Positions 48,138 to 58,924 of a stretch of DNA of 64,000 nucleotides are shown here, piece by piece. The stretch is from positions 3,011,390 to 3,075,389 of the forward strand of contig QANY01000261.1 of the NCBI GenBank assembly GCA_003255025.1. The letters are read 5' to 3'. The stretch is from Datisca glomerata (Eukaryota > Streptophyta > Magnoliopsida > Cucurbitales > Datiscaceae). Both the position numbers and the translations under genes were made by a program. The notes below the pieces were generated by a model. That model was not told where the DNA came from, made no database searches, and saw nothing but the letters and a program-made list of their open reading frames with translations. The stretch's first letter is position 1. Every line of letters begins with the position of its first letter.

Positions 48138-51100
48138 AGAGGAATGAACTAAATTTAAAAAAGAAAATGTGCATGATGTGATTGGAAAACACTCAAAAGT
48201 ACAAGAATATTTTGCACACTTAGCCCAATTTTTTAATGATTCTGATTGTATCAAACTATGTTATGATTTTTCTGTATCATTAATTCAAAACGAATTAAAG
48301 CTTTTAAACATGATAACCATATATTACTAGATATCCATTCTCGAAACCTAAATATTTACCATTCAAAAGAGAATTTTCCTTTAAAAACATAATATTCCAA
48401 CAATGAGTAATTCTTGCAAGTAATTTGAGGCAGTTTTTATAAATAAAAATATTGGTAAACTTGGATATAAGCCAGGCACTCTCTAGCTAGTCTTTTCTAC
48501 CAATTTACTCAATATATCATCTTTAGAAACACATTTGTTAAGGATGGGACGGGGGAAGGGAATCTGCTTTACTAAAGGAAAAAAAATTATATCATTAAAA
48601 TAAGAATTGATAAGAAACCAATAACTGGTAAAAAAGACTATTTAAAATTAAAGAAATCCTATATGGTATCTTTAACAATATTTAAAAAATAAAACATTAT
48701 TAAAACTTAAAAGTGGGTCAGTAAATGTATGAACTGCTTTGGAATTACTCTAGATAGCATCTAGCTTTTACTTTAGTGGCCTAATTTATTTATCCGTCTA
48801 TAGTAAAAAATTAAATAAAAATAAAAGGATATTAATATATTAATTAAGATTTTCAGTTCCATTTTATCATTTCTTTCTCAGACTCTCAGAACTCTAGTAC
48901 ACTTTGATCATCAAATTGCATTAATTAAAAAAGGAAAATAAATTAATTGACATTAAAAAAACAGAAAAGTTTTCCAATAAAATTAATTCAGACTAGGAAC
49001 AATTTTGACAAAATTTATTTTTGTTTTTCTTACCCTAAGTTTCAAAATAATACTTGCATGACAAGAAAATAATTTTTTTTAAGAAAGTATAATAAAACAA
49101 AATAAAGCATAATGGATCTGCCCCATAATCGTCCAAAAAATTTAATCAAAATGATCATTGAGCCACGTATTATAAAAAAATAATCTGTTTATTACATTGA
49201 AAAAATGAACAATGGGACAAAAATAATTTATTAAAACAATTCCAATTTTAGTTCATCGTCTCTGCAAGACCCACTACAAGCAAATCTTGTCGGGGTCTAA
49301 TGTTTAAGCAACCATCTTCAATGGCAAGTGGAACAAATTTTGTAGTCACTCTTCTTCAGCTGAAAAATCTTTCAGATTATTTTAATTTTTTTTTATATTG
49401 TTCCAGCTGGAAATTAATTATAATTACATATTTATGATATCTTCATATCAGTAAGAGACCGTTTAGTATAATATTGTGAGTAATTGATTTTCAGAATAAT
49501 ATTGCTGAAATATGATTGTAGAAATGTATATGTCTAAAAAGTTAAGATTAATTTGTTTATTATCATCTGAGAATGTTCTAATTTAATAGTGTTGTTATTA
49601 GATTACTTTGTTTGTTTTGATAAAATAGACAATGTGATGTTTTAGACATTATTGTCAAATTTCAAATTTTACCCCTAGACTAAAAAATGCTTATGAATAA
49701 TAATTACTTAATTTATAATAAAATGACCAATATAAGTAATAACAAAAATGTAGATTTTATCCATAAATTTTTTTCGTACATACTTATTAATTTTTTTACC
49801 AAACCATTATATAATAATACGTCGTGTAGATTTTCATCAAATATTGTCCATACAATTGAATCAATACCGCTCCAAGTGTATTAATGTGATATAAAATTTA
49901 TAATATAAGATAATAATTCTTATAAGAAAAATACTCATGATTTTCAGCTCAATAATTAATATTATAGTACTGTGAGAGAATATGATGTCCGAAAAATAAT
50001 TAAATAATGGTTACATTGTAATTTACCTAAAAAATATTGAGGATGAAAAAATTAATTAATAAGATACAAATAAAACAATAAAAAATGATGACAACTGAGA
50101 AAATATAAAAAAAATATTGAGAATGTTAAATTACTTTATCTATCTTGACGAAATGTGTAAGGAAATGTCATAAGAATTTATCAATTTATAAATTTACCCT
50201 TATTTTTTGACTAATATATAATGCTATGATTAAAAATAATTTCATCTATCCAAAATACTATAAACACATAATTTACCATACACATATTCATATTGATATT
50301 TAAAAAATAAAAAATATAGCCATATTGGGTTATTAGTAAACAACTTTTAATTGATCACATTAAAATATATTTTAATTATCTCATTATTTATTGTTTAACG
50401 TGTATATAAAAGATGATGTGAGGGAGTGACGGAGATTATTTTGGAAAAAATTATAAGAAATAATTAATGGAAGATGCCGGGTATGGAGATACCTCTAATT
50501 TTGAGGGGTATCTCCATACCCTCAAACGAGAGTATTTTTGGATTTTGGATATCTAAAAAATTTATAACTTATCATATCAAACAGATGGATCTCTAAATTT
50601 GACTAAAATCACAGGCATTTGGAGATGTCAGGTATAGATAAATTTCTAAAAGTAGTTTCCAAGCCTCCATATTTGTTTCCAAATAATAATTTTATGCACA
50701 ACGATTGTTGAATTATCCGTTCTCGTTGATAAATTAAGGACTCACACAAATAATTAAAAGAGGAATAATGGATGTTCGGCGGATGAAAAAGATCAAGAAG
50801 TCATGGGTCGTGACCGTTAACCAATAGATTAGATTAGCTTAACTCTCACCAATAACTTCCCAGCGTTAGCCGTAGCTCACGGTCTCACCTCCCCCACTAT
50901 TAATGTCAGTATATAGCTACTTATGACGATAAGGTCGCACCATCAGATTTATTAAAACACATGTAGTTAAGTATAACCTATAAATTAATAACAACTCTTG
51001 GAACATGTAAGGGGACGGAGTTTAGTTTACACTCATCAAGATTCTCTCTCATTTTTGTTTACGTTAGATTTGTATTGTAAAATTCATTCACGCCTTATGT

Positions 51101-51888
51101 CATTGTTAAAAGTTTACCCAACTACTACTTATATTAGTAGAAATTTTTCATATAAATTACGTCTACTGTACTCTCAACTTCTATTATTAATTAAACTATA
51201 AAATAACTCACTCTATAGAGTATTTTTACTTGGACTATATTTTACAATTTATGCACTGCTTGGCAATCAACCCTGCTTTATAATTTAAGAACTGCTTTCA
51301 AATTTTGCAATTAAGATCAGAATTACACATATATAACCTCAAGGTACTATCGTTGACAGATTTCAAGAGTTAATTTAGATAATTCTACGACTTAAAAAGT
51401 AAATTAATCTAAAACAAAAAAATTATGGGTATAAATGAATTTTTAAAATAAGTGAAATGGTCATAAGAGACACTTAATTCCCCTTTCATTTATGCCTCTT
51501 CTCACAAAACCTCAATCCAGCTTCGTTGAAAAGGGTGATTCTATTATGTACATAATTATAATTTTTACGTTTAAATGTAAATTAATAGTTAAATGCTATG
51601 ATTTTATATTTTCGTGTTAAAAATAACAGAAAAGTTTATATAAGCGTAGATGGTTTGATTTGTATTTTAACAAAATGGTTGAGGCAAGAAGCGCCAGCCG
51701 AGCCGGCCGAGAAGCAGGAGGTTGACGCTTCCCAAAACCCGAAGCCAACACCCGATATTGCACGTGCAAGGCAAGTACATACACGTAATAGCACGGATAT
51801 ATAAATATAACAACCACAAGTAAAGTAACCACTCACTCACTCCCTGTTTTAACTCTCAACTACTCAGTACTTTCAGTACCCCCCCCCC
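48138..51888. other. AT-rich spacer and PLP promoter side
   Basis: From 48138 to about 50450 the DNA is AT-rich with no gene. A strong hairpin lies at 50479-50521. The last 400 bases (51500-51888) are upstream of the patatin-like gene and include a GC-rich island at 51680-51770 with agccgagccggccga, then a poly-C run that stops at the assembly gap. Confidence 0.4.
50479..50521. repeat. Perfect 15-bp hairpin
   Basis: Arms gggtatggagatacc (50479-50493) and ggtatctccataccc (50507-50521) are exact reverse complements with a 13-base loop. A worn echo (tttggagatgtcaggtatag) lies 100 bases downstream. It could be the core of a MITE; no polymerase III or transposon ends were found around it. Confidence 0.9.
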
Positions 51889-51906
51889 NNNNNNNNNNNN
51901 NNNNNN
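51889..51906. other. Assembly gap (18 N)
   Basis: Eighteen unknown bases between a poly-C run and a GA repeat, upstream of the patatin-like gene. The true distance across the gap may differ. Confidence 1.
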
Positions 51907-51907
51907 G

Positions 51908-51962
<55 letters not shown>
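51907..51962. repeat. (GA)n microsatellite next to gap
   Basis: About 56 bases of GA with one interruption (gaggaga) at the left. It lies 220 bases before the patatin-like start codon, so it is likely in the promoter or 5' leader. Repeat length next to a gap is unreliable. Confidence 0.9.
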
Positions 51963-51966
<4 letters not shown>

Positions 51967-52184
51967 ATCTCTGAGATACGAAGTCATTGAGATTTAGACA
52001 GATTGAAAGAGAGAGAGAAGCACAGAGCGTATTTGTTCAGTTAATTCAGACATTAATTTCTCTCAGCAGTAAAGCGTGAAGACTTGCCAATGATCTGAAC
52101 CACCATTTTCTTTCCGCTTCGCTTCGCTTTATATCTTGATTAAGCCTGTATTATAACGCTTGGATTCATATACACTATACAGAG

Positions 52185-53767
52185 ATGGAATTGAGCAAGG
52201 TCACGCTGGAGATCTTCACCAAACTCGAGCAGAAATGGCTCTCCCACTGTGAAACATCAAAGAAGGTTCGGATTCTTAGCATTGATGGTGGAGGAACCAC
52301 AGCTCTTGTTGCCGGCGCTTCCCTCATTCACCTCGAGGACCAGATCCGCCTCAGGACTGGCGATCCTCATGCTCGAATTGCCGATTTCTTTGACCTCGTT
52401 GCCGGTACTGGTATTGGCGCCATTCTCGCCGTCATGCTTGTTGCCGACGACGGTTCCGGTCGGCCTCTCTTCAGTGCTAAGGATGCTGTCAATGTCATTT
52501 CTGAGAAGAACTCTGAAATGTTTAAGATCAGGATAGCCGGAATGCTTCGTCGGCGCCGGAGGTTCTCCAGCAAGTGCATGGATAAGGTCTTGAAGGAAGT
52601 GCTAACGAGTGAGGACGGGAAGGCATTGACCTTGAAAGACACGTGTAAGCCTCTCCTTGTTCCTTGCTTTGATCTCAAGAGTTCTGCTCCGTTCGTTTTT
52701 TCTCGTGCCGACGCATCCGAGTCACCGAGTTTCAACTTCGAACTCTGGAAAGTTTGCCGCGCTACTTCAGCGACGCCGAGTCTCTTCAAGCCCTATAATC
52801 TAACTTCCGTCGACGGCAAAACCTCCTGCTCCGCCATTGACGGTGGCTTGGTCATGAACAACCCGACGGCAGCGGCCGTCACGCACGTGCTCAACAACAA
52901 GCGCGACTTCCCCTCAGTAAACAGCGTCGAAGACCTCTTGGTTTTGTCCTTAGGTAATGGATCATCGAGTCTTTCGTGTGGACGTAAGCTCCGTCAAAAC
53001 GGCGAATGCTCGACGTCGTCGGTCGTTGACATTGTGCTTGATGGAGTATCCGAGACAATAGACCAGATGTTGGGGAACGCCTTCTCTTGGAACAGTGCAG
53101 ACTACGTGAGAATTCAGGTAGTTAATTTTTTTTCCTTTAGTCAAAATTATGTTTGGCTGCCTAGAAAATTTAAAAGAGAAAAGGAAAAAAACTCGGATCC
53201 TAGATTTTCCTTCTTATGGTAATGCAACGACAAAAGTATAATACAATAGCAAGACTGTGCCTACTGCCTAGTAAAACGTACTTTTGCTTCGGTTGCAGAG
53301 AATTGCTAAACTCTAATTCCGTTATTAGTGAATGATCTCTTTTTTCCTTGTGTTACCCACTGATTAAATTTGCTTAACTGTGAGTTAAGCATTGTACTAA
53401 TAAACTTTTCTGTCTTCCATTATCTGCTTTACATTCTCGAAATCCAAACAGTCAATCGTAATTTACGTCAGTTTATTACTTTTGCTTATAATAGTTTCTC
53501 TTTTATGGAGTGATTGACGGCGTGAAAAACGTGCAGGCGAACGGTTTGGTGGGTGAAGGAGTGGTGGGGCCGAGAACGGAGGGAGAGGAGGTGTTAAAAG
53601 AGAGAGGGTTGGAGTCGTTACCGTTTGGCGGGAAGCGGTTACTTACAGAAACTAACGGACAAAGGATCGACAGCATCGTCCAGCGCCTAGTTGCATCGGG
53701 AAGGACCAGTCTGCCTCCCAGTCCCTGCAAGGTTTCCGCCGTTAGCCCTCTTATTAACGGCCGTTAG
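52185..53767 (+). CDS. PLP9: Patatin-like protein, pPLAIII type (PLP9-like)
   Basis: Two exons (52185-53117, 53537-53767) join in frame over a GT-AG intron after IQ to give 387 aa. The patatin domain begins at about residue 29 with the anion-binding loop DGGG at 34-37. The place of the catalytic elbow GXSXG reads GTGIG at 74-78, so the nucleophile Ser is Gly. The second dyad residue is kept in DGG at 219-221. This combination defines plant pPLAIII proteins, which show weak acyl-hydrolase activity and influence membrane lipid content and cell elongation. N-terminus MELSKVTLEIF, the block SFNFELWKVCRATSATPSLF and the C-terminus (SLPPSPC) resemble Arabidopsis PLP9 (pPLAIII-delta). No signal peptide is evident. 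The coding region is clearly GC-richer than its surroundings. The ATG at 52185 is the first in frame and fits the family start. Confidence 0.93.
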
Positions 53768-54970
53768 TTGGAGTTGGTTTTCCTTTTTTTAGTTTTAATA
53801 TTTTAATTTGCGTGGACCGTGTAACTTTCCTCAGTTTCACTATTAGTGATAGTTTTATTTAGTTTATCTCTGTGTTCATTTTGGTGAGCAATTGAAGTAA
53901 TACTCTCTACATTTAAGACCACCGTTACTAGTAGATTTGATAGGTTTTTTCATAGAGTAGATTAGATGACTAAACTTCGACTTGATTGAATAATGGCACT
54001 AGCCATTGCATAAATATCCATTTTCATTCCTTTCTAAGAGTCAGAGTGAATTCGCTATTTTCGTCCCCAAAATTTGTTTGCAACAAAAAAAATGAACATA
54101 GCTCTAGAAGAGAGTAAACCTCTAAGTCCAATACCTTAATGACTTGGACTCAGACTGAGTTTTAGTAGTTTTTTAAATGTGTTAAAAATAAGATTCAATT
54201 AGACAAATAGATCACTATACGAATATAAAAAAAAATGACTCAACAAATAATATTTTACTTATATGGTCGAATTTAAAAGGCTCACATCTTTAAAACCTAT
54301 AAAATATAATAAATAGACAATTCTGCCCCTCATTATTAAGAGACAAAAATCACCTTATTCAACCCTAACGTAAATCATAGAAAACCAAGAGGGTTTCGGG
54401 CATATGTGATGTTGGAGAGAAATGGAGAAACCCTAGCATGAAATCTACAATCCCGAATGAAAATCATATGAAATCTCGATTGTAAGTGCTATATACGGTT
54501 TGAATTTGTGCTATTTATGAATCCCAATTAGAATTTTTGCTAGTATTATACGAAATCTCTGCTACATACAATTTTCTTTCTACTATTTTCATTCTGTTAT
54601 ATATATGAATTTTGTTATGTTATTATACGAAACCTCTACAATTTTCGTTCGAATCTCTGCAATTTTCATTGGAATGTCTATTTTCTTATACGTCTATTTT
54701 TGTCTGCAATTTTAGTAAGTGTCTATTTTTTCCTGCTATTTTCATTTGCATGTTTGCAATTTTCTTTCTCTTCATTTGAATTTGAGGTTGAATCAAACTA
54801 ATTTTTGTTCTTAACATTTAAATCTGAGTTTGAATCAAACTCACGTGGAATCTCTGCTATTTTCATTTTTTTCATGTGGAAATATACCAATTTTCTGAGT
54901 TTTCTAGTTTTTGACTTTCATACCCGAATATGTCTATACATAATCATAAAAACTAAATTAAAAATGGAAG
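53768..54970. other. Spacer downstream of patatin-like gene
   Basis: Holds the 3' UTR and then AT-rich sequence with a loose repeat of tctgctattttcatt-type phrases (54530-54870), about seven imperfect recurrences, perhaps the subterminal part of the large MULE unit that follows. No gene recognised. Confidence 0.4.
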
Positions 54971-54973
54971 AAA

Positions 54974-55085
54974 TTATTATTTTTTTGTTAAAGTTACATT
55001 ATAAATTCTAAGGGATAAGACTCGAACCCACGATCTTTAAGGTATGAGTGTGAGGGATTAACCAATCGCTTCAACACACTTGTCA
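54974..55085 (-). mobile_element. Possible tRNA-derived SINE fragment
   Basis: On the minus strand an A-box-like aagcgattggtta (55071-55059) is followed 29 bases later by a B-box-like GGGTTCGAGTC (55029-55019), and a T run on the plus strand at 54979-54987 would be the A-rich tail. Spacing and order fit an internal RNA polymerase III promoter from a tRNA. It is too short and altered to be a tRNA gene: no acceptor or anticodon stem can be drawn. Confidence 0.35.
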
Positions 55086-55494
55086 AAATGAAAGAAATTG
55101 TTGACCATGGTTTATTCTGTAACATTTCATTCTGTCTTGGATTGCTGTAACTGTTTTGAACTGGTGGTGTTGTTTTAGATTGTTGTTGCTGTTTTGGATT
55201 GCTGTTACTTTGACATTTTCTCTTATGCTATAATATAGTAAATATATATAAGACACAGGTACATAACCTTATATATGCTTATATATTATCTGCTCACCAT
55301 TTTTTACTTCAAATAGTAAATGTGTTTATGCCTATAGTATATAAGCATATAATCATTTACTGTTTGTTAGCACAGTCATGCTTAATTTCAAACATAGTTA
55401 TACATGAATCAATATATCACTATTTACTCACAGTATATTAACAAATATTGAACAAAAGGACTATGAGGCCAAAACACAAAGGAAACAAACCAAT

Positions 55495-57905
55495 ATGCCC
55501 AAAAAACATAAACATTTCGCGACAAAGAGAAAGCAACCACTGATTCAAGAAGACGCCTCAATGGATGAAAATGAGACAACCATCATAAATGCTCTCGCAG
55601 CCCAAGACAATAATGAAAACATAGCGACTAGAATAGAGATAAACAAATCAAACAGTAAATTTAAATTAACCTATAGTAGTTATAGAAGTATGATAACTCA
55701 TTTTTATGTAAATATTATTGTTAATTATTTATTGACAGGACTACCATGTGCTCTTGCCGACTAAGTTGTGGAAAAGTAACAAAAACGTCAATCTGTATGG
55801 CAAAATGGAGTAGTTTAACACACTTAAATGTTGGTTAACACAAGAGGAAAGAGAGGACTTTAGGAAAACTTGTTTAGCAAACCTTCTCAACATTAAACTA
55901 GCCAAGGTACCTCCTCAGTTAAATCTGCATTTAACTATGAGACAATGTTTTAGCGACAATAATGATGTGTTGTGTTTCAATATTGAAGGACAAGTTATTA
56001 GATTTGGTCTTAAAGATTTTTCATTGATAACGAGACTAAATTGTGGCCCCTATCCATCATTGAACAAAGAGACATTGCCAGATGGAATAATTACTTTATG
56101 AAGCTTTTTCAAATCTCAAATCTATAACTAGATACATGTTTAGGAAAAGTATCGTTTGTTCGTTTAATGCTTTTACATATGTAAGTCTAGAGATTAAAAT
56201 CAAGTTGGCCAAAATTTATTGCTTAGAGAATCTGCTTTTGCTAAAACAAATATCTACCAGCATTGACATTGACCATTCGAAAATGGTCGATATTGATGTG
56301 ATTTTTGAGAATTATCCATGGGGGAGATTGTCATATGAGATGATAATCGGATTTGTTAAAGTTGTTCTTGACAATCCTATAGCAAAGGGATTCAACTTTG
56401 GGGGCTTCCCATTGGCTTTTGATTATCTGGGCATATGAGGTGATCCCTACCCTCACAAATGCTTGCATCAACATTGCACAACGCTCATGGGATGGAATAC
56501 TAAGGATGTGCAATTGGGGGAGGCGAGCAACCAAGCTGGAGGAAATTACAAAATAAGATTTTTTACTCAGAAGATGTAAATTTTGTTTTCACTTTCATAA
56601 GGTATATAAACAGTAGTATAAATGTTTGCTCTAAGTATATATGAGTGACAATCATGTTAATGCTTTATGTTTAATTTGATCTTAGTATTACGCATTGGTA
56701 TATTACTTATTACATTCAATAAGGCAGCTTATATAGAAAAGTATGTTAATTATTTCATGTTTAGTGTTTCAGATTATATAGAAAAGTATGCTTAGTTTGA
56801 GCTGAGTATTCTGTAATGGTATGTTGATGATTACATTTAGTATATATACATATTATATATCAAAGTATGTTTGTTGTTTCATGCATTTGAGACATATATA
56901 ACAAAATGTTTTTGCTGACTCATGGTGTATAATAATTAACTATCTGGTATAAATGAAGTAGTATATAAATGATTATTGTCAGTAACTAAATATTTTCTAT
57001 TTTTCTTATTGTTTTGAGGATGTATTGAGTATTTTGAATTAATGTTTGGTTTCATACCAGCTTATAATTGAACCAATTGTCCTTACAGAATTGGAAATGG
57101 AGCGTCATTTACAGCTCATTTGTTTTAAGGGGAAAATGTGGAGAATGAGAAAAATGGGGAAGAATCAGATTGTGAGGCATTTGGTTTATTAATGAAAAAA
57201 CCAAAAAAGTTTCAAACCAGAGAAGCAATGGCTGTCATAGCTAAGAACATTGACAAGTTGGAGAGAGCGACATATGAAATGAATATATCCATAGTAAGCT
57301 TGGATATAAAGATGAGTGAAATACATACTTTGTTAATTAAGATTGCCCAGCAACAGAGATTGAAAAGGTAATAAGTTTACATATTATAAGCATGAGTTGT
57401 CAGAATAATCAGTTTAATAATAAGCATGCTAATCGTGTTACATTCTCATTAATGAAAGGATAATGCTGTGACTACTGATACTGTTGATATAATTGTTGGT
57501 TATGCAGCCATGAATGATGATATAATTGTTATAAATAAGGATGTAAATGCGAAAGTTGGACAAAAATGGTTGACCAACATGTGACTACAATTCAACACTC
57601 ACAATCAAAGGTAATTATAAATGAGCTTATATATTTATTGACTATTGTGAACTAAACTAATGTTGACATAAACAAAATGCAGGAAAACAAGAAGAAGAGA
57701 TGACTAATGAAAGCAACAGTAAATGCGGCTAACGTAAAAAAGTCACTGCGTCTAATGAAAATGATAGAAAAAAGCAGCAAGCACAACCAGCAACAACACA
57801 CCAAACAGTGAAGGAAAATGCAACAACAATAGCAAAAGTGATGCCAAATGAATTCGACATTCCTAATTTCAGTTTATTATCCAAGCCCCTTTCCCGATTT
57901 TGATT
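55495..57905 (+). pseudogene. DUF1985-domain gene of a MULE (ULP1-type), broken
   Basis: A first exon candidate (55495 on) encodes a Lys-rich N-terminus (MPKKHKHFATKRKQPL). After an acceptor at 55738, the reading DYHVLLPTKLWKSN leads into the DUF1985 domain: CWLTQEEREDFRKTC, CFNIEGQVIRFGLKDFSLIT, LNCGPYPS, a stop, then IYCLENLLLLKQ, YPWGRLSYEM, a frame change, and WAYEVIPTLTNACIN to about 56545. Later possible exons (57138-57368) encode a helical acidic and basic segment, then a Gln/Asn/Thr-rich stretch to 57905. The C48 (ULP1) protease domain that follows DUF1985 in intact members was not found. At least two stops and one frameshift lie inside the domain. Confidence 0.65.
56600..57050. other. 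Intron-like AT-rich stretch with repeated phrases
   Basis: Variants of tatatagaaaagtatg recur about every 80 bases (56735, 56779, then atatatcaaagtatg at 56854), flanked by ttgatcttagtatta and gagctgagtattc. It resembles the ~75-bp minisatellite farther on (58200-58765) in style and may be a worn relative. Confidence 0.4.
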
Positions 57906-58199
57906 GATGAATATTATTACAACTTTTGGATTGTTTTCTTAGGATATTAAAATTGAAGAAATTTTGCTAGATAACATGGATTGAATGGGTGATAGATGAT
58001 GGTACTATTTTTTATGACCTTAGGCTTAATTGATAGTATATGAATAAGTGGTAAACGATGATAGTCTGCAAATAGTTACTAATTCTGAAACTTTTGATGG
58101 ACTTCGATATTATTGATCATTTTGGAATATATGAAAATTCATTATGAAATTTATCTTTTTAGGTTTGATTTGTTTATACACAGGGATGAAAACGTTATA

Positions 58200-58765
58200 T
58201 TATATGTCAGTATTCAATTCCTGTAGTAGTCTGGTTTGTTTAGTGTTTAAACATGTGAGTAAATATAAATGTACTATAGGTATATTATAAATTCTTACTA
58301 AATCTGTTTGGTAAGTGTACATAGAGATAAGTAAAAGATAATATACTACGGGTACATATTTGATTCCTAAAAATAACCGGGTTTGACAAACAATATATAG
58401 ATAAGTAAATAATAACATACTATGGGTATAAATCCAATTCCTTGAAAATACCTTGTTTGAAACAGTATTTACATATAAGTAATTGATAATATACTATGGG
58501 TATGCATCCGATTCCTTGAAAATAGCCTGGTTTGACAGTGTATATGCAGATAATTAAATGATAATATACTAGGGTAAATATCCAATTCTTTGAATATACC
58601 CTCGTTTGACAAAGTATATCATATACAGATAAGTAAATAATAATTTACTCTGGTTACATATCTAATTCCTTGAAAATAGCCTGGCTTGACAAAGTATCTA
58701 CATATAAGTAAATGATTTATACTATGGGTATAAATCAAATACCTTGAAATATCATGAATTTTATA
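58200..58765. repeat. Minisatellite, ~75-bp unit, about 8 copies
   Basis: The anchor attcct/attcctt appears near 58216, 58290, 58364, 58440, 58514, 58588, 58666 and 58742, i.e. steps of 74-78 bases. Each unit carries ataagtaaat, atatacta-gggta, ccaattccttgaaaata and ctggtttgacaaa. Copies differ by substitutions and small indels. It sits between the 3' ends of the two convergent genes of the MULE unit. Confidence 0.85.
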
Positions 58766-58924
58766 TGCATAAACATGAGCGTAAAAGTTCATACACTCAA
58801 CAATACAAAATTAATTACCATAATATTGACTTAAACAAGCATACTCATAAAATTGAAAAGTACATGAAAAGTAAAATCCATACAAAATAATGATAGTAAA
58901 AACATAACCATCAACCTATTAACT

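Noticed and set aside
52367..52789. 140-codon minus-strand frame
   Set aside because: It is the antisense shadow of the GC-rich patatin-like exon.
55019..55071. tRNA gene on the minus strand
   Set aside because: A- and B-box-like words are present, but no acceptor stem, D stem or anticodon stem can be formed. Better read as a SINE fragment.
58200..58765. CRISPR array
   Set aside because: The repeats are adjacent, imperfect ~75-bp units without unique spacers, in a plant nuclear context.
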